From assembly GCA_031431125.1 (NCBI GenBank), contig JANPCX010000027.1, positions 1 through 52,607 on the forward strand: 52,607 nt of DNA. The letters are read 5' to 3'. Below are positions 16,490 to 25,861 of this stretch, piece after piece. The stretch is from JANPCX01 sp031431125 (lineage in GTDB: Bacteria; Pseudomonadota; Gammaproteobacteria; Burkholderiales; Burkholderiaceae_C). Every line of letters begins with the position of its first letter. The first letter of the stretch is position 1. Both the position numbers and the translations under genes were made by a program. The notes beneath the pieces are model-generated. The model was not told where the DNA came from. It saw only the letters and a program-made list of their open reading frames with translations, and did not search any database.

Positions 16490-16993
16490 CTACTTCACAC
16501 GTTTAAGCGACGGGCGGCCAGATGGTGGTGGCGTGTCCGGCGGCACATCGTTTCCACCCGTGGCCTCATCCGTGGCTGCGGGTTCAGCAGTCGCCAGACG
16601 CAAGCCGGAGGCAGACTTTTGCGATGCGTCCTCCTTGCCGGAGAGCCCTGCACTCGCGTCCGTCGGCACAGGGAAAGCCATGCCTTGACCGTTTTCGCGG
16701 GCATAGATGGCAATCACATGGTCTATAGGCACCTGAATGTCACGTGAAGTGCCTCCGAAACGCGCCTTGAACTCGATGAACTCGTTGCCCAGCTTCAAAC
16801 CCGTGGTGGCTTCAAAACCTACGTTGAGCACAATTTCGTTGTTCTTCACATATTCGCTGGGCACCTGAACACTGGCATCCACGAACACGGCCACATAGGG
16901 CGTGAAACCATTGTCAGTGCACCAGTCGTGCAAAGCACGAATCAAGTAAGGCCTGGTGGAGCTACCCGACGCGGGAGACAAGGGAATGTTCAT
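16490..16993 (-). CDS. sspB: Stringent starvation protein B (ClpXP adaptor)
   Basis: 167 residues. SspB delivers ssrA-tagged peptides to ClpXP. The folded domain is clear: TRPYLIRALHDWCTDNGFTPYVAVFVD, VPSEYVKNNEIVLNVG, then FEFKARFGG-type text (IEFKARFGGTSRDIQVPIDHVIAIYARENGQGM). A flexible acidic/polar linker follows (about 115-160). The very end (RPSLKRVK) should be the ClpX-docking motif. It lies 24 bases after sspA on the same strand, as usual. Confidence 0.95.
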   Translation of the reverse strand: MNIPLSPASGSSTRPYLIRALHDWCTDNGFTPYVAVFVDASVQVPSEYVKNNEIVLNVGFEATTGLKLGNEFIEFKARFGGTSRDIQVPIDHVIAIYARENGQGMAFPVPTDASAGLSGKEDASQKSASGLRLATAEPAATDEATGGNDVPPDTPPPSGRPSLKRVK

Positions 16994-17017
16994 GGGCGAC
17001 TGTGCGGTGCATGCGCT

Positions 17018-17629
17018 TTACTTGCGCATCACTTTCTCAGAAGGCGTCAGCGCTTCAATATAGGCCGGACGCGAGAAAATACGCTCTGCGTATTTGAGCA
17101 GCGGAACAGCGTTTTTCGACATGTCGATGCCGTAGTAATCCAAGCGCCACAACAGGGGCGCAATGGCCACGTCCAGCATGGAGAAGTCGTCGCCCAGCAT
17201 GAACTTGTTCTTCAGGAAGATGGGCGCCAGTTGGGTGAGGCGGTCACGAATTTGCGCGCGCGCTTTTTCCAATTGTTTGTCGTTGGGCTTCTGGCCGCGG
17301 GCTTCGAGCACATTCACATGGGCGAACAATTCTTTCTCGAAGTTGAGCAAGAACAAACGCACACGGGCACGGGCCACGGGGTCGCCAGGCATTAGCTGGG
17401 GATGAGGGAAACGCTCGTCGATGTACTCGTTGATGATGTGGGACTCGTACAGAATCAAGTCGCGCTCAACGAGGATAGGCACCTCGTTGTAGGGGTTCAT
17501 CAGCGCAATGTCTTCGGGCTTGGCGAACAAGTCCACATCGCGGATTTCAAAGTCCATGCCCTTTTCGAACAAAACGAACCGGCAACGGTGCGAGTAAGGA
17601 CAGGTGGTTCCAGAATAAAGCACCATCAT
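17018..17629 (-). CDS. sspA: Stringent starvation protein A (GST-fold)
   Basis: 203 residues. An RNA-polymerase-associated GST-fold protein. N-terminal thioredoxin half: MVLYSGTTCPYSHRCRFVLFEKGMDFE, NPYNEVPILVERDLILYESHIINEYIDERFPHPQLMP. C-terminal helical half: RLFLLNFEKELFAHV and MLDVAIAPLLWRLDYYGI. SspA proteins lack glutathione activity. Two adjacent ATGs (17629 and 17626) are possible starts. It is transcribed with sspB and lies downstream of petCBA, but a strong terminator separates it from petC. Confidence 0.95.
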   Translation of the reverse strand: MMVLYSGTTCPYSHRCRFVLFEKGMDFEIRDVDLFAKPEDIALMNPYNEVPILVERDLILYESHIINEYIDERFPHPQLMPGDPVARARVRLFLLNFEKELFAHVNVLEARGQKPNDKQLEKARAQIRDRLTQLAPIFLKNKFMLGDDFSMLDVAIAPLLWRLDYYGIDMSKNAVPLLKYAERIFSRPAYIEALTPSEKVMRK

Positions 17630-17660
17630 GGCGGAGCGCTCCCGTTATCAAACAAATAAA

Positions 17661-17710
17661 GAATCAAAAAACTAAAACGCAGTGGGCTGCCATCTAGGCC
17701 CCCCACTGCG
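17661..17710 (-). terminator. Rho-independent terminator after petC
   Basis: Stem CGCAGTGGG (17678-17686) with CCCACTGCG (17702-17710), followed leftward by TTTTAGTTTTTTGATTC. This is a strong intrinsic terminator for the petABC transcript. Confidence 0.85.
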
Positions 17711-17754
17711 CACTGCGCCACAAGAACCTCTAGGGCACTTGTGGCTTAGAACGA

Positions 17755-18525
17755 TTACTTGATGTCCTTCCAGAAGGCGGCATTCAAACGCCAGGCGATC
17801 ACGGTGAACACGCCCAGGAAGAGCAGCACCCAAACACCCAATTGGGTGCGTTGGCTGCGAACGGGCTCAGCCATCCACTGCAAAAAGGCCACCAAATCAC
17901 CGATGGTTTCGTCGTACTGAAGAGGCGTCATCGTGCCTGGCGTGACCTGCTCAAAACCAGCGAAACGATGAACCACTTTGGAGGGGTTGTGCGCATCTTT
18001 TTCATCGACAAACTTGGCGACGCGCTGGCCTTGCAGCTCCCAAAGCACATGAGGCATGCCCACATTGGGAAAGGCCAGGTTATTCCAGCCCGTGGGTTTG
18101 GTTTCGTCGCGGTAATAGGTGCGCATATAGGTGTAGAGGTAGTCTGCACCAGCGCCTTGAGCGGCGGACGAACGTGAACGAGCCACCAGCGTTAAATCTG
18201 GCGGCAGGCCGCCAAACCACTCTTTGGCCTGCTTGGGATCCAAGGCAACCTTCATGGTGTCGCCCACTTTTTCTGTGGCGAACATGAGGTTGGCTTTGAT
18301 TTGCGCTTCGGTCAGGCCAATGTCACGCAGACGGTTGTAACGCATGAACGAGGCCGCATGGCAGTTCAAGCAGTAGTTGGCAAATACCTTGGCACCGTTT
18401 TGCAATGCGGCGACATCGGTCATTTTTTCTTTGGGGAAAGCATCCCAGGCGACGCCGCCGCCAGCAGCCAAAGCCGTCGCCGCAAAGCCCCAAGAAGCCA
18501 GCAGAGAAAGAATAATTTTTTTCAT
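17755..18525 (-). CDS. petC: Cytochrome c1 of the bc1 complex
   Basis: 256 residues from the ATG at 18525. Signal peptide MKKIILSLLASWGFAATALA, heme site CLNCH (52-56), the RLRDIGLTEAQIKANLMF and GADYLYTYMRTYYRD regions, an axial-Met candidate in NVGMPHVLWELQG, and a C-terminal anchor helix (VWVLLFLGVFTVIAWRLN) ending in WKDIK. It accepts electrons from the Rieske protein and passes them to soluble cytochrome c in the periplasm. The last gene of petA-petB-petC. Confidence 0.96.
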   Translation of the reverse strand: MKKIILSLLASWGFAATALAAGGGVAWDAFPKEKMTDVAALQNGAKVFANYCLNCHAASFMRYNRLRDIGLTEAQIKANLMFATEKVGDTMKVALDPKQAKEWFGGLPPDLTLVARSRSSAAQGAGADYLYTYMRTYYRDETKPTGWNNLAFPNVGMPHVLWELQGQRVAKFVDEKDAHNPSKVVHRFAGFEQVTPGTMTPLQYDETIGDLVAFLQWMAEPVRSQRTQLGVWVLLFLGVFTVIAWRLNAAFWKDIK

Positions 18526-18554
18526 ATTGAGGAAGTCCCGTGCTTGCCTGTGGG

Positions 18555-19955
18555 TCAGTGCGCTTCGAAAGTGACGCGGTCGGGCACGGGCTTGAATTCG
18601 CCCAGCTTGCTCCACCAAGGCATCAGCAAGAAAAAGCCGAAGTAAAACAGGGTGCCGACTTGGGAAACCCGTTCACCCACCGGATCAGGTGGCAACACAC
18701 CGAGGTAACCCAAAATGAAGAAGTTAATCACAAAAATACCGTACATGATCTTGTGCCCGCCCGGACGGTAACGAATCGACTTGGCAGGGCTGTGGTCCAA
18801 CCAGGGCAGGAAGAACAAGATGATGACGGCACCACCCATGACCACCACGCCCCAGAACTTGGCGTCAATGTTCCACATCATGACCGACACCGCGACAGCG
18901 CCACCGACGATGATGAGTTTGAGCAGGGCAGATATTTTCGCCTTGGTCACACCCAACAAAGCGCCGAGTACCACGCAAGCAATCAGAACCAACATCATCT
19001 CGCTGGTGACTGCACGAAGCATCGAATAGAAGGGCGTGAAATACCAAACCGGCGCAATGTGCAGCGGTGTTTTCAGCGGATCGGCTGGAATGAAGTTGTT
19101 GTACTCCAGGAAGTACCCTCCCAGCTCCGGCGCGAAGAAGATGATGGCGGTGAAAGCCATCAAGAACACGCTGACACCCAGGATGTCGTGCACGGTGTAG
19201 TAAGGATGGAAAGGAATGCCATCCAACGGTTTGCCACTGGCGTCTTTTTTCGCTTTGATTTCCACGCCATCGGGGTTGTTGGAGCCGACTTCGTGCAGCG
19301 CAATGATGTGGGCCGCCACCAGGCCCAGCAGCACCAGGGGCACGGCGATCACGTGGAAGGCGAAGAAACGGTTCAGCGTGGCATCACCCACGACATAGTC
19401 GCCACGGATCAGCAGTGCCAGATCAGGGCCCACCAAAGGAATGGCTGCAAACAAGTTGATGATGACCTGCGCACCCCAGTAGCTCATTTGACCCCAAGGC
19501 AACAGATAACCCATGAAGGCCTCGGCCATCAGGCACAAAAAGATGGCGCAACCAAAAATCCAGACCAACTCGCGCGGCTTGCGGTAGCTGCCGTAGAGCA
19601 GACCGCGGAACATGTGCAGGTAGACCACGACGAAGAAAGCACTGGCGCCAGTGGAGTGCATGTAACGCACGAGCCAACCCCAGGGTACATCGCGCATGAT
19701 GTACTCGACCGACGCGAAGGCATAAGCTGCGTCGGGCTTGTAGTGCATGGTCAAGAAAATGCCGGTGACGATTTGCAGCACCAAGACCAACAAAGCCAAA
19801 GAACCAAAGAAGTACCAGAAATTAAAGTTCTTCGGCGCGTAGTACTCGGAGAGGTGTTCTTTATAGAGCTTGCTCGCCGGGAACCGGTTGTCCACCCAAG
19901 TCAGCAGCTTTTCTGCTGGCGTGGCACTGGCGGGCGCGATTTTGAATTCAGCCAT
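18555..19955 (-). CDS. petB: Cytochrome b of the bc1 complex
   Basis: 466 residues. Eight-helix quinol-oxidising core: FGSLALLVLVLQIVTGIFLTMHY, RYMHSTGASAFFVVVYLHMFRGLLY (heme His residues), GYLLPWGQMSYWGAQVI, and FFAFHVIAVPLVLLGLVAAHIIALH (second His pair). The Qo-site tetrad appears as PVWY (APVWYFTPFYSMLRA) instead of PEWY, a variant I recall in betaproteobacteria. A long C-terminal extension with extra spans fits this lineage. Placed between petA and petC with short gaps, so one operon. Confidence 0.97.
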   Translation of the reverse strand: MAEFKIAPASATPAEKLLTWVDNRFPASKLYKEHLSEYYAPKNFNFWYFFGSLALLVLVLQIVTGIFLTMHYKPDAAYAFASVEYIMRDVPWGWLVRYMHSTGASAFFVVVYLHMFRGLLYGSYRKPRELVWIFGCAIFLCLMAEAFMGYLLPWGQMSYWGAQVIINLFAAIPLVGPDLALLIRGDYVVGDATLNRFFAFHVIAVPLVLLGLVAAHIIALHEVGSNNPDGVEIKAKKDASGKPLDGIPFHPYYTVHDILGVSVFLMAFTAIIFFAPELGGYFLEYNNFIPADPLKTPLHIAPVWYFTPFYSMLRAVTSEMMLVLIACVVLGALLGVTKAKISALLKLIIVGGAVAVSVMMWNIDAKFWGVVVMGGAVIILFFLPWLDHSPAKSIRYRPGGHKIMYGIFVINFFILGYLGVLPPDPVGERVSQVGTLFYFGFFLLMPWWSKLGEFKPVPDRVTFEAH

Positions 19956-20020
19956 GGTTTGATTTCCTGAACGTACTGCTGCTTCTGGAGATTTCTTGTT
20001 TTAACGGACCTGCCAGGCGA

Positions 20021-20620
20021 TTAGGCCTTCTTGTCTTCACCGATGAGCAAGGTGGTGTCGGACAAGTAAACATGCGGGGGCACTTCCAAGTTGTCAGGTG
20101 CGGGCTTGTTCTTGTAGACGCGGCCCGCCAAATCAAAGGTGGATCCGTGGCAAGCGCACAGGAAACCCCCAGTCCAGTCGTCGGGTAGCGACGGCTGCGG
20201 TCCAGGGGTGAATTTGTCTGAGGGCGAGCAACCCAGGTGGGTGCAAATTCCAACAGCCACCATCAGCTCGGGCTTGCGGCTGCGGTGTGGGTTACGTGCG
20301 TATTCCGGGGTCAACTCGTCGGGTTTACGTTCTGATTTTGGATCAGCCAGTTGCCCATCCATTTTGGATAAGGCAGCAACTTGCTCGGGTGTGCGCTTGA
20401 TGATCCAAACAGGTTTTCCGCGCCATTCCACGGTGAGCTTTTCGCCTGGACGCAGACTGCTGATGTCCACTTCCACGGGGGCACCGGCCGCGCGGGCACG
20501 CTCAGAAGGCTGGAAGGTGCTGACAAACGGAACCGCAACTGCGGCACCACCTACGACGCCAGCACAGCTGGAAGCAATCAACCAGGTGCGTTTGCCACTG
20601 TCGACTTTGGAGTCACTCAT
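20021..20620 (-). CDS. petA: Rieske iron-sulfur subunit of the bc1 complex
   Basis: 199 residues from the ATG at 20620; the upstream extension of the frame is not family-like. The N-terminus (SGKRTWLIASSCAGVVGGAAVAVPF) is a membrane anchor with a KR pair, and a Tat-type export route is likely (tatABC lie 7 kb away). The 2Fe-2S cluster is held by CTHLGC (Cys126, His128) and CACHG (Cys155, His158), with Cys131 and Cys157 forming the stabilising disulfide. First gene of the petABC operon. Confidence 0.97.
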   Translation of the reverse strand: MSDSKVDSGKRTWLIASSCAGVVGGAAVAVPFVSTFQPSERARAAGAPVEVDISSLRPGEKLTVEWRGKPVWIIKRTPEQVAALSKMDGQLADPKSERKPDELTPEYARNPHRSRKPELMVAVGICTHLGCSPSDKFTPGPQPSLPDDWTGGFLCACHGSTFDLAGRVYKNKPAPDNLEVPPHVYLSDTTLLIGEDKKA

Positions 20621-20904
20621 ACAAAAAGCCTCGGGAATGAATGTTGCATCGGGGAAGAATGAATCTTGGGCAACCCGGCATTGTACTGGAGGCTGCAACC
20701 CTGCTCTGGCAAGACGCGCGAAAAGGGCTGCAAAGGCGATGATTTCTGGTTTCAAACCCGGGTTGACAAGCGAAGATTCTGGTCGATACTGCCAGCCGCC
20801 GACCAAACCCAACTCAAGGGTTGGGAGCGGGCAACAAAAAATATTGAGCAACCATATGTAACGACCGCACCTCGCTGCGGCCGCATGCACAACAGGAGAA
20901 ACAC

Positions 20905-21321
20905 ATGGGAATGATGTCCGATTTCAAAGAATTTGCGATGAAGGGCAATGTCGTTGACCTGGCGGTCGGCGTCATCATCGGGGCTGCTTTTGGCAAGATT
21001 GTTGACTCGATCGTTAAAGACGTGATCATGCCGCTGGTGAACCTCATGGCCGGAGGGCAGATCGACTTCGCGAACAAGTACTTTGTCCTCTCAGGCGCCG
21101 TGCCAGCAGGAGCCTCCCTTGTGGAAGCGCAGAAAGTAGCGAACGTATTCGCCTGGGGCAATTTCTTGACGGTCTCGATCAACTTTGTCATCCTGGCTTT
21201 CATCATCTTCTTGATGGTCAAGCAGATCAACCGAATGAAGAAGGAAGCCCCTGCCGCGCCCGCTGAGCCTCCAGAGGACGTGGTCTTGTTGCGCCAAATC
21301 CGCGATTCACTCAAGAAATAA
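20905..21321 (+). CDS. mscL: Large-conductance mechanosensitive channel MscL
   Basis: 138 residues with a good SD (AGGAG) before ATG 20905. N-terminal MSDFKEFAMKGNVVDLAVGVIIGAAFGKIVDSIVKDVIMP is the conserved TM1 pore helix, a periplasmic loop follows, TM2 is FLTVSINFVILAFIIFLMV, and a cytoplasmic bundle (PPEDVVLLRQIRDSLKK) ends it. It opens as an emergency valve in osmotic downshock. Divergent from petA and followed by its own terminator. Confidence 0.97.
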   Translation: MGMMSDFKEFAMKGNVVDLAVGVIIGAAFGKIVDSIVKDVIMPLVNLMAGGQIDFANKYFVLSGAVPAGASLVEAQKVANVFAWGNFLTVSINFVILAFIIFLMVKQINRMKKEAPAAPAEPPEDVVLLRQIRDSLKK

Positions 21322-21334
21322 ACTCGCCCAACAC

Positions 21335-21366
21335 AACGACGGCCCCTGCAGGGGCCGTCGTTCGTT
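21335..21366 (+). terminator. Terminator after mscL
   Basis: Perfect 12-bp stem AACGACGGCCCC/GGGGCCGTCGTT (21335-21346 and 21351-21362) with loop TGCA, then CGTTTG. Very stable, with a short T-run. Confidence 0.75.
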
Positions 21367-21447
21367 TGCGACTGACCCATCCCCACAAATGCCGTTTTGG
21401 GCTCATACTTGAAAGTCTGACTTTGGCGCAATGAACTTTCCCCGTAC

Positions 21448-24048
21448 ATGAAGGCACCCGACTCCCGATTACCCGCTGCCTTGGAGGCCTCGCTGGATTA
21501 CGTGCGCGCTGCTGCTGCTGCCGCCGCGGAGCGAGTTGCGCAGGCCATGGCCGCACAGGCCTCTACGACGGCTCGGGTCACAGAACGAGACATGCTTTTT
21601 AAGGCCAGCCAAGACCTCAAACAGCAACCGGATAGGTTTCTCGCAGTAGTGGCTGATAGCCTGACCGAAAGCACCTTGCACGAACTCGCTCCACGCACTG
21701 GAGAGAAACGAACATTGGCGATGACGGACTGGCAGTCGCTGAGCCTGGTCGACGACAACGAGGTGGAAGAGCGCATGTTTGCCGACCGTTTGGGGCAGCA
21801 AATCTCGCACGCCAGCGAATGGGAACTTCGGGAGATGGCGGCCTATATGGCCTCACTCATGGGCCTGTCTCGGGCCGATGAAGATCGCAATCCCGTGCGG
21901 GGGTCTGCTGTTGGTGCGGCTATTTACAAGGGCGTGCAAGCCATCAGCACAGAACCTGATGTGCGCAAACTGCTGCACCGCGAGTTCGGACTCGCCCTGG
22001 CGCAGCTGATGCCCGCCTCATACAAGAAAATCCTGACCGATCTCAAAAACCGTGGCGTCAAACCACTGGGACTCAGCGTCAAGGCGGTCGACGGTCCGGG
22101 CCACCATTTGCCAGGGCTGAATTCCGCTTATGCGCCTCTGCGGGACGACCACGTTTCCACGGGGGGTGGGTCCTCAGGCTTCGGGTCTTCATCGGGCGGC
22201 GAATTGCACTCCGGGCGAGACGGCGCGGGCATGGGCAAGGGGGTTGGCGGACTTGGTCGCGCGAGCTCAGGACGCAGTGGTGGGGGTGGGGCGGGCGGCA
22301 GCGGTGGTGCGGCAGCAAGTGCTGGTGGTGACGCTCAGTTGATGGCACTGCTGCGCCGACTCACCGCACTGTCCAGCCGGCCAGGCATATTGGACGACAG
22401 TGGTGCTCGACGTTTGCCGCCCGACACCAATATGGGTGACATGCTTTCAGCCACTGCGCTCGGCGCATTGGGCGCTGACCGAGGTGCCGCTGGGGCAGCA
22501 GGTTACGGCGATGGCCTCACCGGACTGATGGCTGTCAACTTGATACGTGCCCACCGAGAGGAGCTGCGGCAAGCCTCTAGCGGTGCGCTCGATCACATGG
22601 TGATCGACGTGGTGGGCAGCCTGTTTGACCAAATTTTGTCGGACAACCGCGTGCCCCCTCAAATGGCGCGGCAAATTGCACGCCTGCAATTGCCGGTCTT
22701 GCGTGTGGCGTTGGCCGACCCGACCTTCTTCTCGTCACGCAAGCATCCCGTACGCCGTTTCGTCAACAAGATGGCCTCAATGGCCTGTGCGTACGAAGAA
22801 TTTGACGACGGACCCGGCAAGAAATTCTTGGCCAGGGTGCGCGAATTGGTGCAAGAGCTGGTCGAAGGTGACTTTGACCAGGTCGATTTGTACGCGACCA
22901 AACTCAATGAGTTGGAGGCCTTTGTGGCCCAGCTCACCCATGACGACGTGCAAGCCAACAATTCGGCTGCTGCGCTCCTGGAGAACAAAGAGTCGGAGTT
23001 GCGCATTCAGCAGCGTTACATGCTGCAGCTGCAATCCGCTCTCACCCCTATCCAACTGCCCACTTTCTTGCGCGACTTTTTGTCCCAGGTTTGGAGCCAA
23101 GCCCTGGTGCTGACGAGCCGGCGCGACGGCATCAACTCAGAAATCGCCAAACGCATGCGTTTGGTGGGTCGCGATCTGGTCATGAGTGTGCAGCCCAAGG
23201 GCTCGCTGCCCATGCGTAAGAAGTTCTTGATGCAGCTGCCCACGTTGATGAAAGACCTGAACGAGGGTCTGCGTTTGGTTGGTTGGCCTGAGGACGCCCA
23301 GAAACAGTTTTTCGCGCAATTGCTGCCCGCGCACTCGGAGTCGCTCAAGCAGCCCGCACTGTCTGAGCTCGACCACAACCTGCTCGTGAAGCAGCTTGAT
23401 GCGATTTTTAGTGCTGCAATGCCCGGCCAAGACTCCGGACCACGCCACGAAGCAGTCACATCGTTGTCCGATGCCGAGATTGAAAAACGCTTCACGCCAG
23501 AAGAAGCCAAGAGCGTCGGTTTGCTGGAAGAAAGCGCTGTCGATTGGGCAGGCGAAGTGGTGGACATCGACCTCAGCGATGACCTCGGAGTGACTCAGCC
23601 CGTTCCTCACATGGCTAAAGGCGGGGCCGAGGCCAACAGCGCCGTCATGCTGAGTGCCACCGACAACGCGCCCCTTGATTTGGACTTGGGCCTGGGTGTG
23701 GACATCAACCTCGACCTCAACACCGCTGACCCGGCCGAACCCACGCAAGGTGCGCAGCTGATCGACCACATCAAGGTCGGTTTCGCTTACCAAATGCACC
23801 TCAAGGACGAATGGCAAAAGGTGCGTTTGAGTTTTGTGAGCCCGGGTCGCAGCTTCTTTGTATTCACCCACGGCCGCAAACACCAGCAAACCGTGTCGCT
23901 CACCGCTCGAATGTTGTCCCGCATGTGCGAAAGCGGTCGCATGCGTGCGGTTGAAAGCACCTACTTGATGGAACGCGCCACTGCGCGGGCGCGGGCTCAG
24001 TTGGCCGCGCTCAAGTCAACGCCCAAAGCTTTGTTGACCAAACACTGA
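21448..24048 (+). CDS. DUF1631 family protein, large cytoplasmic
   Basis: 866 residues with no membrane segment. Recognised by its general layout as DUF1631: a helical N-terminal region (ERDMLFKASQDL...DDNEVEERMFADRLGQQI), a middle helical core (LFDQILSDNRVPPQMARQIARLQLPVLRVALADPTFFSSRKHPVRRFVN), and a C-terminal beta domain (HIKVGFAYQMHLKDEWQKVRLSFVSPGRSFFVFTHGR) that resembles PilZ-like parts of the family. Between residues about 225 and 290 lies a Gly/Ser-rich low-complexity linker. The function of the family is not settled to my knowledge; c-di-GMP binding is a possibility from the C-terminal fold only. Convergent with pdxA, 4 bases between stops. Confidence 0.8.
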   Translation: MKAPDSRLPAALEASLDYVRAAAAAAAERVAQAMAAQASTTARVTERDMLFKASQDLKQQPDRFLAVVADSLTESTLHELAPRTGEKRTLAMTDWQSLSLVDDNEVEERMFADRLGQQISHASEWELREMAAYMASLMGLSRADEDRNPVRGSAVGAAIYKGVQAISTEPDVRKLLHREFGLALAQLMPASYKKILTDLKNRGVKPLGLSVKAVDGPGHHLPGLNSAYAPLRDDHVSTGGGSSGFGSSSGGELHSGRDGAGMGKGVGGLGRASSGRSGGGGAGGSGGAAASAGGDAQLMALLRRLTALSSRPGILDDSGARRLPPDTNMGDMLSATALGALGADRGAAGAAGYGDGLTGLMAVNLIRAHREELRQASSGALDHMVIDVVGSLFDQILSDNRVPPQMARQIARLQLPVLRVALADPTFFSSRKHPVRRFVNKMASMACAYEEFDDGPGKKFLARVRELVQELVEGDFDQVDLYATKLNELEAFVAQLTHDDVQANNSAAALLENKESELRIQQRYMLQLQSALTPIQLPTFLRDFLSQVWSQALVLTSRRDGINSEIAKRMRLVGRDLVMSVQPKGSLPMRKKFLMQLPTLMKDLNEGLRLVGWPEDAQKQFFAQLLPAHSESLKQPALSELDHNLLVKQLDAIFSAAMPGQDSGPRHEAVTSLSDAEIEKRFTPEEAKSVGLLEESAVDWAGEVVDIDLSDDLGVTQPVPHMAKGGAEANSAVMLSATDNAPLDLDLGLGVDINLDLNTADPAEPTQGAQLIDHIKVGFAYQMHLKDEWQKVRLSFVSPGRSFFVFTHGRKHQQTVSLTARMLSRMCESGRMRAVESTYLMERATARARAQLAALKSTPKALLTKH

Positions 24049-24052
24049 GTTT

Positions 24053-25090
24053 TCAGTTTTTTGGGGGATCGAGGCCCAGTCGACGCGCCATGCGCAGCGC
24101 GGCCAACAAGCTGCTTGCGTCGGCAAGCCCCAGTCCGGCAATGTCAAACGCCGTGCCGTGGTCTGGGCTGGTCCGGACGAACGGAAGCCCCAAGGTGACG
24201 TTGACCCCTTGTTCTACGCCCAGGTACTTCACGGGTATCAGGCCATGGTCGTGGGTCATGGCCAGGACCACATCGAACTCGCCCGCCTGATCCTCGCGGC
24301 GGCGGGCTCGCATGAAGATGGTGTCGGGTGCAAACGGCCCATGGGCATCGATGCCCAGGTCGCGCGCGGCCTGGATCGCAGGGGCAATGATTCGTTGCTC
24401 TTCGTCGCCAAATAGTCCACCTTCACCGGCATGGGGGTTCAGGCCTGCCACGGCGATACGCGGTTTGAGCTGACCCCAGGCCGCGGCACTGTCATGCGTG
24501 ATGCGCAGGGTTTGCAAAACGGCGTCGAAGGTGACGGCATCAATCGCCTTGCGCAACGACATGTGGATGGTGACGAGCACCACACGCAACTCGTCGTTGG
24601 CCAGCATCATGCGAACCGGCGGTGTTATGCCGCCCTGTGCGGACAAGGCCTGCAACATTTCAGTGTGCCCAGGGTAGGGACTGCCCCCCGCCGCCAAGGC
24701 CTCTTTGTGTATGGGCGCGGTGACCACTGCCGCCACCTCGCCTCGCAGGGCGAGCGCCACGGCTTGTTCGATACAAGCGACTGCCGCTCGACCTGCCCTG
24801 GCGTCCACGACGCCCATGGGTAAGCCCGCCAAATCTGGCGGCAGGCCCTCGGCCTGCAATACCGGGATACAGCGCGGTGGCACCTGCGCCAGCTCGGATA
24901 TCGAGGTGATCTGGGCCACAGGAAGTGGTACTGCGCTGTTCAAAAAAGACGCGGCTCGGCGCATCACCCCGACGTCGCCCACCACCAAACAACCGTCCAG
25001 CTCTGGCGAGCCAGAGGCGAACAACCGCGCAATCGTTTCGGGCCCGATGCCAACAGGATCACCCGAGGTGAACACAATGGGTTTGTTCAT
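24053..25090 (-). CDS. pdxA: 4-hydroxythreonine-4-phosphate dehydrogenase PdxA
   Basis: 345 residues from the ATG at 25090 (MNKPIVFTSGDPVGIGPE). Oxidises 4-phosphohydroxy-threonine in pyridoxal phosphate synthesis. Metal-binding His residues lie in APIHKEAL with PYPGHTEML, in VTIHMSLRKAI, and near the later NPHAGEGGLFGDEE. FVRTSPDHGTAFDIAG is the conserved end. The start lies 7 bases after the stop of the NIF3-family gene, so the two are co-transcribed. Confidence 0.96.
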   Translation of the reverse strand: MNKPIVFTSGDPVGIGPETIARLFASGSPELDGCLVVGDVGVMRRAASFLNSAVPLPVAQITSISELAQVPPRCIPVLQAEGLPPDLAGLPMGVVDARAGRAAVACIEQAVALALRGEVAAVVTAPIHKEALAAGGSPYPGHTEMLQALSAQGGITPPVRMMLANDELRVVLVTIHMSLRKAIDAVTFDAVLQTLRITHDSAAAWGQLKPRIAVAGLNPHAGEGGLFGDEEQRIIAPAIQAARDLGIDAHGPFAPDTIFMRARRREDQAGEFDVVLAMTHDHGLIPVKYLGVEQGVNVTLGLPFVRTSPDHGTAFDIAGLGLADASSLLAALRMARRLGLDPPKN

Positions 25091-25097
25091 AGAAAGT

Positions 25098-25847
25098 TCA
25101 TGCCGGGTTGTCGATGTCGATGAACACATGCTGCAGGCCAAACTGTGCCGCGAGGTGTTCACCGAGGGCCTGCGCACCATAACGTTCGCTCGCATGGTGG
25201 CCGCAAGCCAAATACGCCACGCCCGATTCCCTGGCGTAGTGCGCTTGGGGTTCTGAGATTTCACCGGTCAAGAACACATCGGCACCCGCGGCGATGGCGG
25301 CTTCAAAATAGCTCTGTGCACCACCGGTGCACCAGGCCACTTGGTGCACCGGTCGTCCATCGCCAGGTACCGCCACCACCCCATGTCGCAAGATTTTCTC
25401 AACCTGTGCGGTCAACTGCGCAAGACCCGTCGCTGAAGGCAAAGTGGCTAAGCAGCCCAACTGTTGTTCTCCAAAGCGGCTGCTCGCCGTCCAACCCAGT
25501 TTCAGACCCAGCTGGGCGTTGTTGCCCCATTGGGGGTGGGCGTCCAGCGGCAGGTGGTAGGCCAGCAAATTGATGTCGTGCGCCAGCAACTTGGACAAGC
25601 GCTTTTTCATCCATCCGGTGACCCGGCCGTCATGGCCGCGCCAAAAGAGGCCGTGGTGAACCAAGATGGCGTCGGCGCCTTCCGCGATGGCCGCGTCAAT
25701 CAGGGCCAAACTGGCCGTCACACCGCTGACCACCTTGTGAACCTCGGTTTTGCCCTCAACTTGCAAACCGTTCGGCCCATAATCTTTGAACAACTCCACC
25801 GACAACAGCTGCTGCAGGTAACGCTCTAAGTTTTGTCGGTTCACCAT
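25098..25847 (-). CDS. NIF3-like dinuclear metal centre protein
   Basis: 249 residues. The family forms a toroidal hexamer with a two-metal site. Ligand motifs are visible: DYGPNGLQVEG, ILVHHGLFW, NLLAYHLPLDAHPQWGNNAQLG, and the late LACGHHASERYGAQALGEHL. E. coli YbgI is the usual comparison. Proposed roles include GTP cyclohydrolase I-like chemistry, but none is firm. Start ATG 25847 is only 14 bases from the ATG of the divergent protease gene. Confidence 0.9.
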   Translation of the reverse strand: MVNRQNLERYLQQLLSVELFKDYGPNGLQVEGKTEVHKVVSGVTASLALIDAAIAEGADAILVHHGLFWRGHDGRVTGWMKKRLSKLLAHDINLLAYHLPLDAHPQWGNNAQLGLKLGWTASSRFGEQQLGCLATLPSATGLAQLTAQVEKILRHGVVAVPGDGRPVHQVAWCTGGAQSYFEAAIAAGADVFLTGEISEPQAHYARESGVAYLACGHHASERYGAQALGEHLAAQFGLQHVFIDIDNPA

Positions 25848-25861
25848 TGCCAGAGTCCTTT

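Noticed and set aside
18540..19970. 476-aa open frame on the plus strand
   Set aside because: Shadow of petB, which has full family motifs on the other strand.
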